The notes below the pieces were generated by a model. That model had not been told where the DNA came from and made no database searches. It saw nothing but the letters and a program-made list of their open reading frames with translations. From Lophius americanus (taxonomy: Eukaryota > Chordata > Actinopteri > Lophiiformes > Lophiidae): 64,000 nt of DNA. A program made the translations under genes and the position numbers. The stretch is taken from positions 7,527,001 through 7,591,000 of the forward strand of contig JBBDHG010000024.1 of NCBI GenBank assembly GCA_037951165.1, in the 5' to 3' direction. Numbering within the stretch: the first letter of the stretch is position 1; the number at the start of each line of letters is the position of its first letter. This document shows, piece after piece, positions 21,764-33,890 of the stretch.

Positions 21764-23240
21764 ACAAACGCATAGGAACAGTTATAGAACAGCAGATGCT
21801 GCCATACAGTTCCTGCAGCTGTCTCTGCCCTTCAGCCATAAACCAACAGAGACTGAATCCAGACAAACAAAAGTGAGAGGTTCCTGACACCCTGGTCAAT
21901 TATAGAGGTATATATATCACAGGCTTCAGAGAAAAGGGCTCAGCTCAAGTGCTACTATCTCCTAGCAGCAGATGTGAATTTGGTTATAACAGGCTAGTAA
22001 TCCTCAAACAGGACTGTCCAAAAACCCCAATGACCTAAGCCACTCCACGCAACCAGCACCACAAAGGACACGACCTTTGTTGTGAATCACCATAAACACT
22101 TGGCTTTCAACTGGGCAGAAAATTGAAGAAGCTCCCGAATTCATGCCACATGCTGAAAGAGTGCCTCAGTGGTGGCCCTGGGGTATTCCAAGCCTCGGCC
22201 TCACTCTCTCAGGTCATTGAATACACAACGTTCAACCAAAACAAAAGAAAAGGAATTTGAAGGCTGAAGAAGGATGGCTGTGTGGAAAAGTATGTTGGAG
22301 TTAAGGAGCAAATTATTTCAATGTCCTGCAGGACCTAAGGAGGTAAATTTCTCCCAAATTCTAAAACTAGTTAACATAAAAAGGAGAAGAAAGTTTTTTC
22401 CTGGCTCACTCCCTCCTCCCATGCAGCATTTCTTTCCTTATGGGAGTGAATCCCTCTCAGAAGTGCTCATTTTGATGGTGATGACTCTTCTTGGTCTCTG
22501 AGGAGCAATTACAGCTGCCCTGTCAAATACCACAACACACCAAAGGACCAGCTCGATTCCCGAGGGGCCCCCCAATACCCCTTGAAACCCAAATTTCAGC
22601 CCATGTGAAAGTTGAGGCGCACCAACCCTTGAACTCTAATAAACCCAGCCCAAAACAAGAGCAGAGCCATAATGAAAATAGCATCCCAGTCAACAGTCAG
22701 ATCCACCTCTATTCCTCGACCTCTCGACCCCAGGAAACCCCTGCAGGCACAACTTTCAAAGAAAACCTCCATCCTTTTTTTAACTCCCCGGTGAGCAAAT
22801 CCTTATTAATGGAGGAAATCCAATTCACTTCCTAGGCAGACCTTGAGGTTCCCAGCGGCCCACCCATATATAAGGAAGAGGTTATCGTCAGAGATGACTC
22901 TATTCAACCCGCCTCACACCCAGGGGGTGAGGGAGCGCAGCGGAGTGGACGGAGGGGGGGGATTTAAACTCTTCTCATCATCACCCCAGCCGTGTCTTTT
23001 TTGCCGGTGCGATCATTTGACCAGCCCTAAACATTCATTAATGGCCCCCTGAGGTCAGAGAGGTACAACAGCAAAGGGTCTACACTCCTTACCACCAAAC
23101 ACCACAGACCCCTGAAGGAGGTGAGAGGTGAAAATGTAAAGTAGCACTCCATGCTAATGACAGGGTAAGCAGGTGGCATGCTCGGAGACCCTGGGAAAAT
23201 TAGATACATCCACAGACAGGATTGCGATATAATACTCATT
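21764..23240 (-). other. ttc28: ttc28 intron, no recognised element
   Basis: Includes a 114-codon plus-strand open frame (22491-22835) of biased Pro/Ser/Gln composition without domain resemblance. The downstream G run at 22952-22960 is simple sequence. No mobile element recognised. Confidence 0.4.
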
Positions 23241-23244
23241 TCCT

Positions 23245-23470
23245 GGACACCGCATCAACACTGCATGTCTGCTGTGTGCCATTAGCTGTGATTGGCGTGT
23301 GGGCCATCACCTGATGATCTCAGGAATTTGCGTGACAGGCTGATAGATAGCTCGTTGTTATTATGGCAACCTTGCAGAGGTCATATTGTCATATTTGTTC
23401 TTACAGCCCTGCAGTGATGGAGATAATTGTCAGGGCTGAAGAAAGACCAGGCTGGATAATGTGAATGTCA
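23245..23470. promoter_or_regulatory. Candidate regulatory block with 8-bp inverted repeat
   Basis: Contains CCATTAGCTGTGATTGG, an RFX-like TTATTATGGCAACC, and a perfect inverted repeat CAGCCCTG/CAGGGCTG (23404-23411 and 23431-23438). The 19-nt interval carries GATAATTG. Too small to be a microRNA precursor. Function is inferred from motif density. Confidence 0.3.
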
Positions 23471-26400
23471 GGGGTACGAACGAAAAGCTACGATGTCTCA
23501 TCACTATCGCTCTGAATCTGGCCTCAATGATCAAAGGCACGCAGGGAGAGGAGGGCAGAGCCGCGCTGAGATATATGCAGGCTCGATTATTTCATACAAG
23601 GAGAGAGCTAAAACTTTTACACCATTCTAATCATTCTAATCCAGTTTCAACAGGCTGATAGAGATTGTACATCCTGTTGGTTGTTGTTTTTAAACACCTG
23701 ATGAAAACAGGCAATCGATTCTATCCCCGTTGGTGATTGATGAGTTTGTCTTTCAGCTTTTTCACCTCTACTCATGAAGAAAAAATCGTCTCGTCTTCTT
23801 AACTCAACGAGTCTATAAGTAAATAAATATGTGAGTTTATTACGGACAGATCTGTTATAACAGGGGAGATCTCGGGCGAGGCTATCTTGCGTCCTTCAGA
23901 TGGCACTGCGCACACATCATACGTCAGACAAAAGGAAAGACTTCAGAAACAAGAAGGGAAGAGGGTGTGTGCTCATTTACCAAAAAAAGGTTGAGTTCAA
24001 GGTTGGTTCAGTTTCTAGGTCTGATTAAATAAATGAATTAATGTATCGTTATGAAATTTGGTGGGAAAGTATAAGAACCGTTTCACTTTTGGAGTGGACC
24101 CTCTCCCATTGCTAGATCAGGATTTGTTTCCCCCCGATTTCTCTTTAATAAAGTGCACGGCAGAATTTTATCAACATTGGTAGAAGGATGGGGAATAAAA
24201 CAGGAAAAGCTAGTCATTGATTTTGGACTAGATGCAAATAAAGGAAGAGATGGATGGATGAGTTTTTCACTTTCATTAAATCTTGTCAACGCTGAGGGCA
24301 GATATATTCACTGCACTCGTATCTTGACTGTAGGGTCTTCTGTTCTCCTAGTTTTTTTGATCATATCAGATTATATTTCTCATTAAACGCCACTAGAAGA
24401 TGTGCAAACTCTTTTTAAAATATTCTGGGGATGATTATAGAAGGACTTACAGCAATATCACTGATTTCCCCTCACTTTTCAGAATGGTGACAAAGTCAAA
24501 GTCGCTACTTTTTCATTTATTTTACTTCAGTTTCTCTTTCAAACTCAATGGTGACTGGATGATTTTCAAGCGCTCCTTGAACTGAGACATACCGAAAAGG
24601 ATTTAGACAGCAGTGTCATCATCAAGAGACTAAAGCACAAATATGTATGTATGTTTGTATCATAATACAAAATCATAATATAGGGAAGGGACTTATTTTA
24701 TGAGGACGTGAACGCCCACTGATGACAGAAACCCCACGCTGGTAATGTTGGTGGTATCTTTTACAGTCTTAAACGGGTATTAAACAAAAACCCTCATTTT
24801 GGTCTGTCACACCAAGCAGCAAGCGACAGAAATTCCCAGATGATGAGAATTTCATGTGATCTGGTATGAGAGCCTTCCATCCCGTCCCTCTGCGATCGAA
24901 AATCATTTCTAACGTAGACAGAATTCTATAAATTGTAGTTCCGCCACCATGTCAGTGTACAAGCAGTAACATGTCAGTAGTAGACATGAGGTAAATCCCC
25001 CCCTACTCCCATGATGGAGGACCCATTTGTCGGTTTTCTGTATTCCAGGAATTATCCAGGAGAACATACAGGGTCTGAGCAGATTTATAAAGTTTACATG
25101 TGGGGGGTGAGTAAATGTAGCCCCTGTGCTGTGAGTTTCAATCAGATTGAGCGGGTGCAAGCGCAGCACATTATTCTCCACCTGCTCTGCATAGCGCTGC
25201 GCTAGGCGATGTCCTCCTGCTGTATTAGCGTGATGTATGGCCCAAACGCCGAGCTGCGCCGCACCAACCCGGCACACACTCCTGCCCCACTGCTCCACAC
25301 ACCCTCTGTGGCTTTTTTCATTCCACCTGTCAAACTGTTATTCATCTCTCCCTCTCTCCTCTTAGTCGGTCCCTCCCTCACACTTGCTTTATCTCTTCTC
25401 CCACCCCTACATCTCTCTGCCTTATTGTATCCATCACTTCACTTTGTCTTCATGAGCTCTGTTTCCCTCAAAAAATGGCAGGGCTTACTGTGAATGTTGC
25501 ACATGAATCAGAATAGGATATTCTGTCGGCACCGATGCCTGCCAAGGATGCGGAGAGAAAATTAATGTTAGAAGTGAAGGGAGCTGCAAAGACATGAAAT
25601 TCAAGGTGGATCAAGGCACAGGTGTTTGTCCACTGGCAGCGAGTGACTCTATCCATCAGTTGTGCTGCATGGTTTGACAACCAGTCAAAAAAATTTAAGA
25701 GAAAGTGCCTTTCAAGTTCCACAAAGTAGGAGTTCATCCATATGACACGAGTTGTCAGTTAAAAGAGGCTGTGCTGCAGAGAAGCGATGCCGCTAAGTGG
25801 AGAGGAGGGGACGAGGTGCAAAGGTCAGAAATGTAATCTGAGAAAGACAATTACCGTCACTTATGGCGCCTTTTGTGTAGAAGGCCTGTTTTTATCAGCG
25901 ACGTTAATTTATAAAACTGGTATTTACGGAGGACGAAGAAGAGGATCGTGCTCCGGGAGGAAGGAACACAGAGAAAAGGCTTTCCTGCGTCCTTTGTTCT
26001 GAGGATGCATATATGCTTTATCATTAAAACACAAAAAGATAAGAGGCGGCGGAGGATTTTTTTCAAACTAACGAATCGAAAAAAAGCTCCCTGATCAGAT
26101 ATTTATATCAGTGTGAAAACTACATAGGGGTATATGTGAGAGGTATATGCTTGACATTAAAAACTCCCTTATGACACAATATGAGTGTAAATACCTCATT
26201 GCTTTGAATCGTAGCCTCTATATTTAAGAAAGCATTTCTCTCCAAAACCTGGAGCAGTCAGCTCTCCAACCAAGCAGCTTTGATCATGTGAGTTTGGGCG
26301 CCGGCAGGTGCTTCACGTACCCAGCAAGCGTGGGCGCCAGACTCTGCTAAAACTGGATGGATCAGCCAAAGCTTGAGCACCAGCGCTGCCTTGTGCCGGA

Positions 26401-26585
26401 CATCCCAGCCACCAGCTCCATCCACATTTGCACTAATACTGTGGAAGCGTGTGAATTAATTTGGCCTGAGAGCAGATACGCAGCCATTATTACATCCTTA
26501 TTAACACATTGCGGAGGTAGAGCCACACCTGAGTGCTCCGGAAATTGGCAGCTGATTCCACAGCGGGAGGGACGATGTGGAGTAG
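23471..26585 (-). other. ttc28: ttc28 intron, no confident element
   Basis: Mixed sequence, including a pyrimidine-rich stretch at 25340-25460 and a 129-codon minus-strand frame (24909-25298) with no family resemblance. No transposon recognised. 25020-25280 has unusually many open frames on both strands and is otherwise unexplained. Confidence 0.35.
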
Positions 26586-26589
26586 GAGG

Positions 26590-26920
26590 CATTGAATTTA
26601 AAGACGCCGAAGCTTAATTTGATTAATCCATAAACTGATTTACTACATCTGATAATGTGCTGGTAACACATCCACTCAGGGACTCCTGTGATTATATCAG
26701 TTATGGTTCATGGCCATCTAAGATGAGGTTAAGCTCGCGGCTCAGAAGAGGGAAGGAACATAATTGAGTTAGCATTAGGGAAATGCCATGCTATGATTTC
26801 AGCCGTTATAAAGTGTGACATGTAGGTTGAGTAGGCTTCTCAATGGGCAATTAGCCCATTACCTGTTACTCGGTAATCTAAACCCAGTTGGAGGTACGGA
26901 TATGTTCAATTAACAAATCC
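26590..26920. promoter_or_regulatory. Candidate regulatory block with ATTA palindrome
   Basis: CTTAATTTGATTAATCC near 26615, GAGTTAGCATTAGG near 26766, and a perfect stem AATGGGC/GCCCATT (26842-26848 and 26854-26860) whose 5-nt loop is AATTA. Single-copy composition throughout. Confidence 0.33.
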
Positions 26921-27489
26921 CTACCTGTGCCGCTGTTATATTATGCTCTTGCTTCCACGTCTCTACTGCTTTTCCGCAGATTAGAGCGATGCCGATGAAA
27001 TGGTATGCAAAGTTCCTTGAATCCTCCTTTTAGTAACTTTGATCTGTGCTGTAGCAGAATAATATATGAATAATGTGACCTTATTTTCAGTTTATACAAA
27101 TAACCACTAATTGACTGCTAAAAATATTCCTTTGCTGTAGCCAAACCAAATCTCACTAACTTCTTCTAGTAAAACAAATCAAAAGATTTCAAACATTTTT
27201 GGACTTTGAAGGCGGATTGTGATGAAGAATTAAAATAATATATTTTTACATCATTGACCTGCACTCAGGTCAAGCTATTAAATATTCAAATAAGAAAACT
27301 AAAGGCTTATATTCATAGAATGAAATCCGATGGCTGCTCAATTTTCAGACAAGACACTGGAGGCAAACTAAGTTGAGCACATACCGCCGCCGAGGCCCAT
27401 CCGTCCCTTTTATTTAAATGAAACCCTACTCCAGATTGCAAGGCAACATTTGTGCTATCAGGATTCTAGTAGACATCTGCACTCTTACA
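26921..27489 (-). other. ttc28: ttc28 intron, AT-rich, no recognised element
   Basis: AT-rich sequence without recognised repeats, exons or RNA genes. Confidence 0.4.
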
Positions 27490-27900
27490 GTGAGTCGTGT
27501 ATTTACTTGCCGTGTACTCAAATGTACTCACTCGTACTTTTAGTATACTTCTATGAAGTATAGTAAACTGTATGTAGGTACGCTTAGTTGCTTTCTGCAT
27601 ACATTATGACAGCGTAGGGTTTATCTCAAATATAGCACTCCCGCCTGGCGCTAAATGGCAATCATGTCTGCCTCATTTGACCACAAACATCACCAATCCA
27701 CTATTTCCACTAGCTTGAAAAGTGTCTTAAGCCCCTCCCCTTCTGCAATATAGCCAAACGGCGATCAATGACGATAGAAGAGAAGTGTCCATCATTCCAC
27801 ATTCACTCACATTTTCAGTTTTTCAAACAGGTGCGTGGAGATTTAACATATTTGTTAGTTTGAATGCACTTTTACACTCAAACAGGCAAAGTTGAGTAAA
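27490..27900. mobile_element. Possible non-autonomous DNA transposon remnant
   Basis: Begins with repeated GTACTCA/ACTCGTACTTTTAG text and a perfect palindrome TATACTTC-TAT-GAAGTATA (27544-27562), a style seen at the ends of fish DNA transposons with 'tagtatgcatactata' termini. No matching far end could be fixed, so boundaries are approximate. Confidence 0.3.
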
Positions 27901-30275
27901 CACTTATGTGATTTGAGACAATGGGACCCAAAAGGGACCAACCCTTTGATCTGATTCTACTCCAAAATGTAACCCTCTTGATTTTGACAAACCAAAACCT
28001 TATATGTGTTTTTGGGTTCAGTATTCTGATACGACATATTAATCTGAGGAAACTGACAGGTCAAACAGATGATGCTGTGCTGAAAAAATAGATAACACAC
28101 AATAACATTATGATCATTAATTCATTTGGTTTTTTAAAGGGTTCATTCCAAAAGGTTAACGATTCCATGTTTGGCAAATACTCGTACCCTACCTTTCCAC
28201 GCAGTTACATTATGATCCGTCAAGAAGCTTATGCATTGCTGACAAATGGTCAAAAATACAATCTTTCAATATTCGAAAACTACATGTTCAACTCTTCTAC
28301 AGAGATTCATCACTATTCTTCAGACATAAAGCATAAAAAGAGAGGTCTGACGGAAAAGCGCTGTCTCACAATGATATAGAAAGAATTCCTGGATCCGGCC
28401 CTTCCTCTGGGGCCAGAAATTGTATGGTCATTTCCTGCCACATGCCAAACCTCTCATCAAATGTCACTAAAATGCATCAAGTGGTTTTTTGTGCCTACTT
28501 ATACAGGATTTGTTGGGCCTCTGTTAAATATAGTATATGGTTTAGTAGATCTGCTTCAGTTGAATTCCCTCAACGCCAACCCCAAGCAACACCGAGATCC
28601 ATACTATGTTCAGGAAAAAGACTTTCTTTATTTCATTTAAGTCCATTGAAACATTTGCGAGCTATCCTTCTTACAAACGCACACACTGATCAAATAACCG
28701 CCTCCAACTCCCTCCAGCGATGGAATTCAATAAAATAAAACGGGTTTGGGCAGGGGAGTTACTCTTTACTTTTTCATTCTGCTCTGGACTGTGGTACAAT
28801 AGCACAAGTTTTCAGCACCTACACTTGGGCCTTGATTCAGTCCACTGCCCCTCAAGTAACATATAGAGACTCAAAAGTCCAACGTGAAGTCAAACTGCAG
28901 GTGTTACATCACGATTAAGGCGTGTAAAGCGGGACTCAACTTCTCCCTCCAAAGGAGGGAACACAGGGATTGTACTAGTTGAGTGACAGCTATTCATAAG
29001 ACATGAGCAGACCATGTGTAAGCAGAGAGATGTTGCACAGGGAACCAGCTGATCGCTCCATATGGGAACGCTACACACACATATCACAAGATCTAAAATA
29101 CAGGAGACGCCGGATGCTTTGGCTCGGTTGGGCCAAAGACGGAACGCCAGGATGGTATTTCCGGAATGTTTAACCAAAGCCATGAGAAGCACGAGGGACG
29201 CTGAAATCATATACCCCCGCTCACAGACTGTGAAAGTCTGAGAGCTGTTACTCACAGCTCTGAAGAATGCAATTCATGCATCTATTTACAAACACAAACA
29301 TCTTGTTCTAAACCCCAGTAGGGTCACGTTCCTCCAACAAGTCAGTTTCAATTCCCCATCAAGGTAAATACTGTGTGAAAGTGTTCCACACACTGGCACA
29401 GCATGATGGAAGCTGCTTTGAGTTTTCCGGACTGATCAAAGAGAGAGTTTCTTCTGATCCAACACTCCCATGATACATAGAGCTCCACGGTTCGTGGCAC
29501 GCCACGAGGTGACGTCAGAGAAGTTCCACACGTAGAGCGTAGGGGGCTCATAAAAACAACGCAGGCATTACATCAACGGCTACGGGAGAGAGGCGCATGT
29601 GTTTACTTGACTGTGGCTTCTAATACAACAGGATTCTGTTCTGTGTTGTGGATTTTTAAAGTAGTGAAGATGACATCCCCATATGAAAAAATAGGTACAA
29701 CACCTACATCCGTGAATGACATATCCTCCATTTTCTTTGGTGAGCATAGAGCACCGGAAAAGTCAGAGTCACCTTAAAAACATCTTTCTGTGTCAACCCA
29801 AAAACTTAGATTGGTAGAAAAATCTAAATATTGTGAATCTTTAATCCTCATGATTCAAGTAGTGCAGATTTAAAGTTTGGTGAGGCCGTAAGCTTTTCAT
29901 AACCCTTCAGAGTCAAACAAATGAAAACCTTTACACGGAAACAACGCAAAAATAAATTAAGAATAAAATTTTAATTCTCAAAAAACACCGCTACTTATCG
30001 TATTCAATTTGTGTTTTTAGTATGGTACAGGCAGTTTGAGCTAATATTTTGATATTTTCCAGAGAAAATGACTGCCTTCAGAGTCAAAACAACAATGTTT
30101 CCATGGAAACTGCACCAGACAACACAAGTACAACAATCAAACAATCAACTTATTAGCAACTAGTAATTACATGATAATAACAGAGAGGGGAAAGAAAACA
30201 AAAAATACATCTTTGAGTGGGAAAGGCAGCTGTCCCGCCATCACCACCCGGCGCCCCCTCCAGCCTCCCTCTCAG
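27901..30275 (-). other. ttc28: ttc28 intron, unassigned; possible low-copy repeat at 27965-28045
   Basis: 'aaccctcttgattttgac' plus 'tttttgggttcagtattctg' (27971-28031) recurs in altered form at 38896-38950 ('aaccctcttgagtctgagc', 'ggttttgggttcagtatgtt'), so a repeat family is likely but unnamed. The rest, including a 121-codon minus-strand frame (28890-29255), is not recognised. Confidence 0.35.
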
Positions 30276-30279
30276 ACAT

Positions 30280-30720
30280 GTGTATCATTAGCCATCCTTT
30301 CTCTCAGGCTTGATTGATGCTCCCTCTCCTCACACAGCCAAGCGTCACTAATCATTTCATATAGGACTACGTGTGTTCCTGACTCACCGTTAAGAAGCCA
30401 TCTATTGCCCAAGGACAGCATTAACTGGTTGACACTGATTGGTGATTCATTTTAGGTTCACCCTCATCAATGGTCTGGGAGCAGCAGGGGTGAAATTTTT
30501 TATTCAGCAGAGGAGTTACAGAAATATCTTAATTTGTGAGATTTTTTCTGGCTTTTCAGGTGCTTGCCCTCTGTTAGGAGCTCACTGCTGAAGACGATCG
30601 GGCTGCACATTTAATTACAATTTAAATCATAACCACCAATTTAGTTTCCCACTTTTTCAGCCTTTTATTGCAACGCACAATTAAATGAACATGATCTTGC
30701 TCTATCATTCGATTGATCCG
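30280..30720. promoter_or_regulatory. Candidate regulatory block, TAAT-rich
   Basis: About 440 bp with spaced CATTAGCC, CACTAATCATTTC, GCATTAACTGG, TGATTGGTGATTC, TTTAATTACAATTTAAATC and CAATTAAATGAAC motifs, without simple repeats or transposon text. Longest of the enhancer-like blocks. Regulatory role is inferred only. Confidence 0.33.
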
Positions 30721-31234
30721 AGGCAAAGCAGCTCAAGCACTCCCTAAAACACAGCCTCGCAACATTGCCAGCACAAACACTTCGTGAATGAAGTTCCACC
30801 AAGAGCGTCAGTAAAGTACAACAGGTAGCGTGAGGGTGAAAGGGAAATTAAATATCTGGTGGAGCAGAAGGCGGAAGGCTTGTCCCTTGAAACAGATCAT
30901 CATCTGTTGTTTGTAAGGATTTCAGATTTAGGGCAGTTAAGTTAACCAATAACAAAATTGCCCTAAGGCAGAATGTTTTTGCCCCGCACAGCAACACAAA
31001 TAACTTATCGACCACCTGAAAGCAGACCACACACTGCTGTTTGATGAATGCATGAAAGCCAAGAAGAACGATGCTAGCGTGAATCGCACATCGGCGAGTC
31101 ATCCCATCCAACCAGCTGACAAAGACTCGCTAAAGTCACCAACGCAAACAATTTCCATTTTTTCAAAGATACAAGTCCAATAAAAACCTTGAGGTGTGAA
31201 ACAGGGACAAAAAAATCTAGGAGACAAATTTAAT

Positions 31235-32100
31235 TTTCAGGAGCCAAAATATATCGATGTCAGAGATCGATGTATATCGATGTAAAATATTAAATGTCTG
31301 TCCCATAATGTTTACGATGTATTATTTCCACAATATGTGCAAAGTCCGATATGCGGCAATCTTGTAACCATAAATAAATAAATGAAATGTCCAATCCTAT
31401 TTTCTTCAAATTTTAATTGAACTACGTACAAAAATTGTCTTCCTCCCTTATGTAGGCTCTGAGTCTATGTCTGTGTCGCTGACTTCATCAAGAAAGATAA
31501 TATTTTTCACAATAACCTTTCTAACATGGATTTGAGACTTCCATGAAAACGTCTACAAAATTTGCTCATTCAAAACACTTTTATTCAGGCGACAAAACTC
31601 CATTTGATAAGATTACATTTGAACACATCTTGATGATGTTATAATACTGCTCCGCCCGAACAGACAGTGAACGCATCATGAAGATGAAAATTATTGGGAA
31701 ACACTGAATGTATTGAACATTTGCGTCTGGATGGTCGGCACTGGCGACTGGCAGACAAACAATCCCTCTGCAATGGGTGGAAAATGGAATGAATGATGTT
31801 ATAGTTTGCATACCAGGCCAGTATTTCCAGTTTCCAAATCTGCACTACAGAGTGACATCACATGCACACGATGAGATAATGTTTACAGATGAGATTATGT
31901 GCAAAGTGGAGCTGTGTCATCACAGTTTTCATGAGGATAAATCAAAGGATTACACATGTTTTCAAAAGTTTGCATTTTCAGGCTCCCATAATGCAACTGT
32001 CGTGTGAATGAGAGCCAAAACCAATCTTAGCATTGATTTAAATTCAGTATTGATTTAAATTCAGGACATTCATTTTGGTCATAGTCGTGCAGCCCTAAAT
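31235..32100. mobile_element. Possible hAT-type DNA transposon remnant
   Basis: The right edge reads 'ggtcatagtcgtgcagccct', reverse 'agggctgcacgac', the classic terminal motif of a large vertebrate hAT family. The left edge has ATCGATGTATATCGATG text often found just inside these ends. The interior has no transposase. Both boundaries are estimates. Confidence 0.4.
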
Positions 32101-32716
32101 GAAGAGTGCATCCTTCTTATTTCTTATTTTTCTGTCCACGCTGTTCACTGTTAGGTAAACTGGCAGGAAAACTACGGGCTCACAGTAAGGCAGCGCCATC
32201 CCTTTGCAGCGGAGCTGCTGAATGTGCGCAGGCATGATAAGCTCATACTGGGGGAATCCTGGGAAGGCTATGAGGCATTTTGTGAGTAATCTGACCCAGA
32301 GGGCAAGCTTAGGCCGAGCCATGTAGTTAAGGACAATAAACCAGAGTAGTGCGGAAACTCATACACAGCAGCTCCCCTCCCCAAATGACTTTAGACACGC
32401 TTCCATCCGCAGAAACAGATTACGGCTGTTTATCCTTTTTTCATTCTGACGCTGTACATGGGTGAATTGGAGTCTTTGGCCTGATAATGGTACTTCTCCA
32501 CACCTCCCTCTCAGCTATCGGCGGTCCGGCACTCTGGTGTGTACTTTGAAAAAAAAAAAAAAATCAATTGCTACAGCTGTGAGATGAGAGTGTAATGCTG
32601 AATACATTTTGTGTTTCCCTCTCTAATCTTCTCCCTCAACATGTCAGACAAATTGTGCTGCCTCTGCCAAATCTAATAGAAGCCCCCTCCCCCTTTTTTT
32701 TCCCCCCACAAAGTGT
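32101..32716 (-). other. ttc28: ttc28 intron, no recognised element
   Basis: Contains a poly-A run at 32549-32562 and otherwise nothing recognised. Confidence 0.4.
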
Positions 32717-32758
32717 GCATATATATATATACATACACAGAACCACACACACAAACAA
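32717..32758. repeat. (AT)n / (AC)n simple repeat
   Basis: A short AT run (32719-32730) followed by degenerate ACAC/ACAAAC sequence. Confidence 0.85.
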
Positions 32759-33684
32759 GCTCCAACACACGCACACTTGCATAGAGAAAGGCAGGTGGGA
32801 GGTGGTGACAAATGGAGATTGACAATGTGGTGAGTGGCAATCACAGCCATGAGAGGATCAAATATGTATGAAAGTAGCGTGTCATTGGAAAAAAAACAAA
32901 CCAGTATTCTTCTCACCCTGGAGGATAGAACACGTTTGTGTAATCTGCTCGCAGTCCGTCCTGTGGCTCTTGTGTTCATGCTCTTCAATCTCATTCACTT
33001 AAGACTTGAATTATTTGCGCTTTTGTATTGAAAGATAACACCTGCCCACAACGTTTTCAGGGTTGACCCACTCAAAAGCTCCCCTGCGTCACGCTTAAGT
33101 CCCCGCCACCACTTCCCGTCACATTTCCCATCCATTTGCTTATCACTGCTCCTCTTGGATTGCCTGTACCTCCTTTTTTCCCCCCCTCCCAGCAAACAGG
33201 AATTCCAGCACCCTGGATACTGTTATGCAGCGATTTATCTTGCCACATCTCATGACCACCTGTCCTGTGGAGATAGCTTTCTTGCTGCTATATAGCCAAT
33301 GCAATTACCAGACAGGGGGTCTCTGGTTTAGTCAGCATCTTAACACATTGCAGGGTGGAAGAGGGGGAAGTGCTATTATTAAAAGCAAGTCTGCTGGAGT
33401 CCAGAGCACTTGTGCAGCAAATGTAAACTCGTTCGGCGTCTGAGATGTTCAGACGCAGGCATGGAGCTCGAGTATCTCGGAGAGGATCAGTCAGGAGAGG
33501 GAATGACGTTGAGGAAAATGAGCCATCATCAAAGCATGTGTGAAGGCTGCCCATGCTGCAGACGACGGAGGAACAGCAGACTGACGCCTTCTCTCTAATG
33601 ACAGCCAATTTATTGTAAAATCCACTTCTTCGCATGAGAGCAAACAATCCCGTGCAACGGAGCCTTATTCCCTCAGTAGTTAAT

Positions 33685-33890
33685 AGTAAAATAGCAGAGA
33701 CGAGTGGGGTAGAGAAAGGAGAAAGAAAATGGGAATAATGGAGGAAGAATAATAAAGAAAGTGGGTGTAGATATGGATAGAAAAAGGTGGAGACAACAGA
33801 TTGGATTGAGATAAAGAGGCAACATTAAGTGAGGGTAAAGAAATGTGAGAGAGCTTGGGAAAGAGAGAGCGAGGAAAGGGAGCAGAGTAA
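33685..33890. repeat. Purine-rich (polypyrimidine on the sense strand) tract
   Basis: About 200 bp dominated by A and G in GAGAAAG/GGAAGAA-type words. On the ttc28 sense strand this is a long polypyrimidine tract. No fixed repeat unit. Confidence 0.75.

Noticed and set aside
22491..22835. 114-codon Pro/Ser/Gln-rich plus-strand frame
   Set aside because: Biased composition, no domain, no splice context.
23404..23438. Short hairpin considered as a microRNA precursor
   Set aside because: An 8-bp stem is far below the length of a precursor hairpin.
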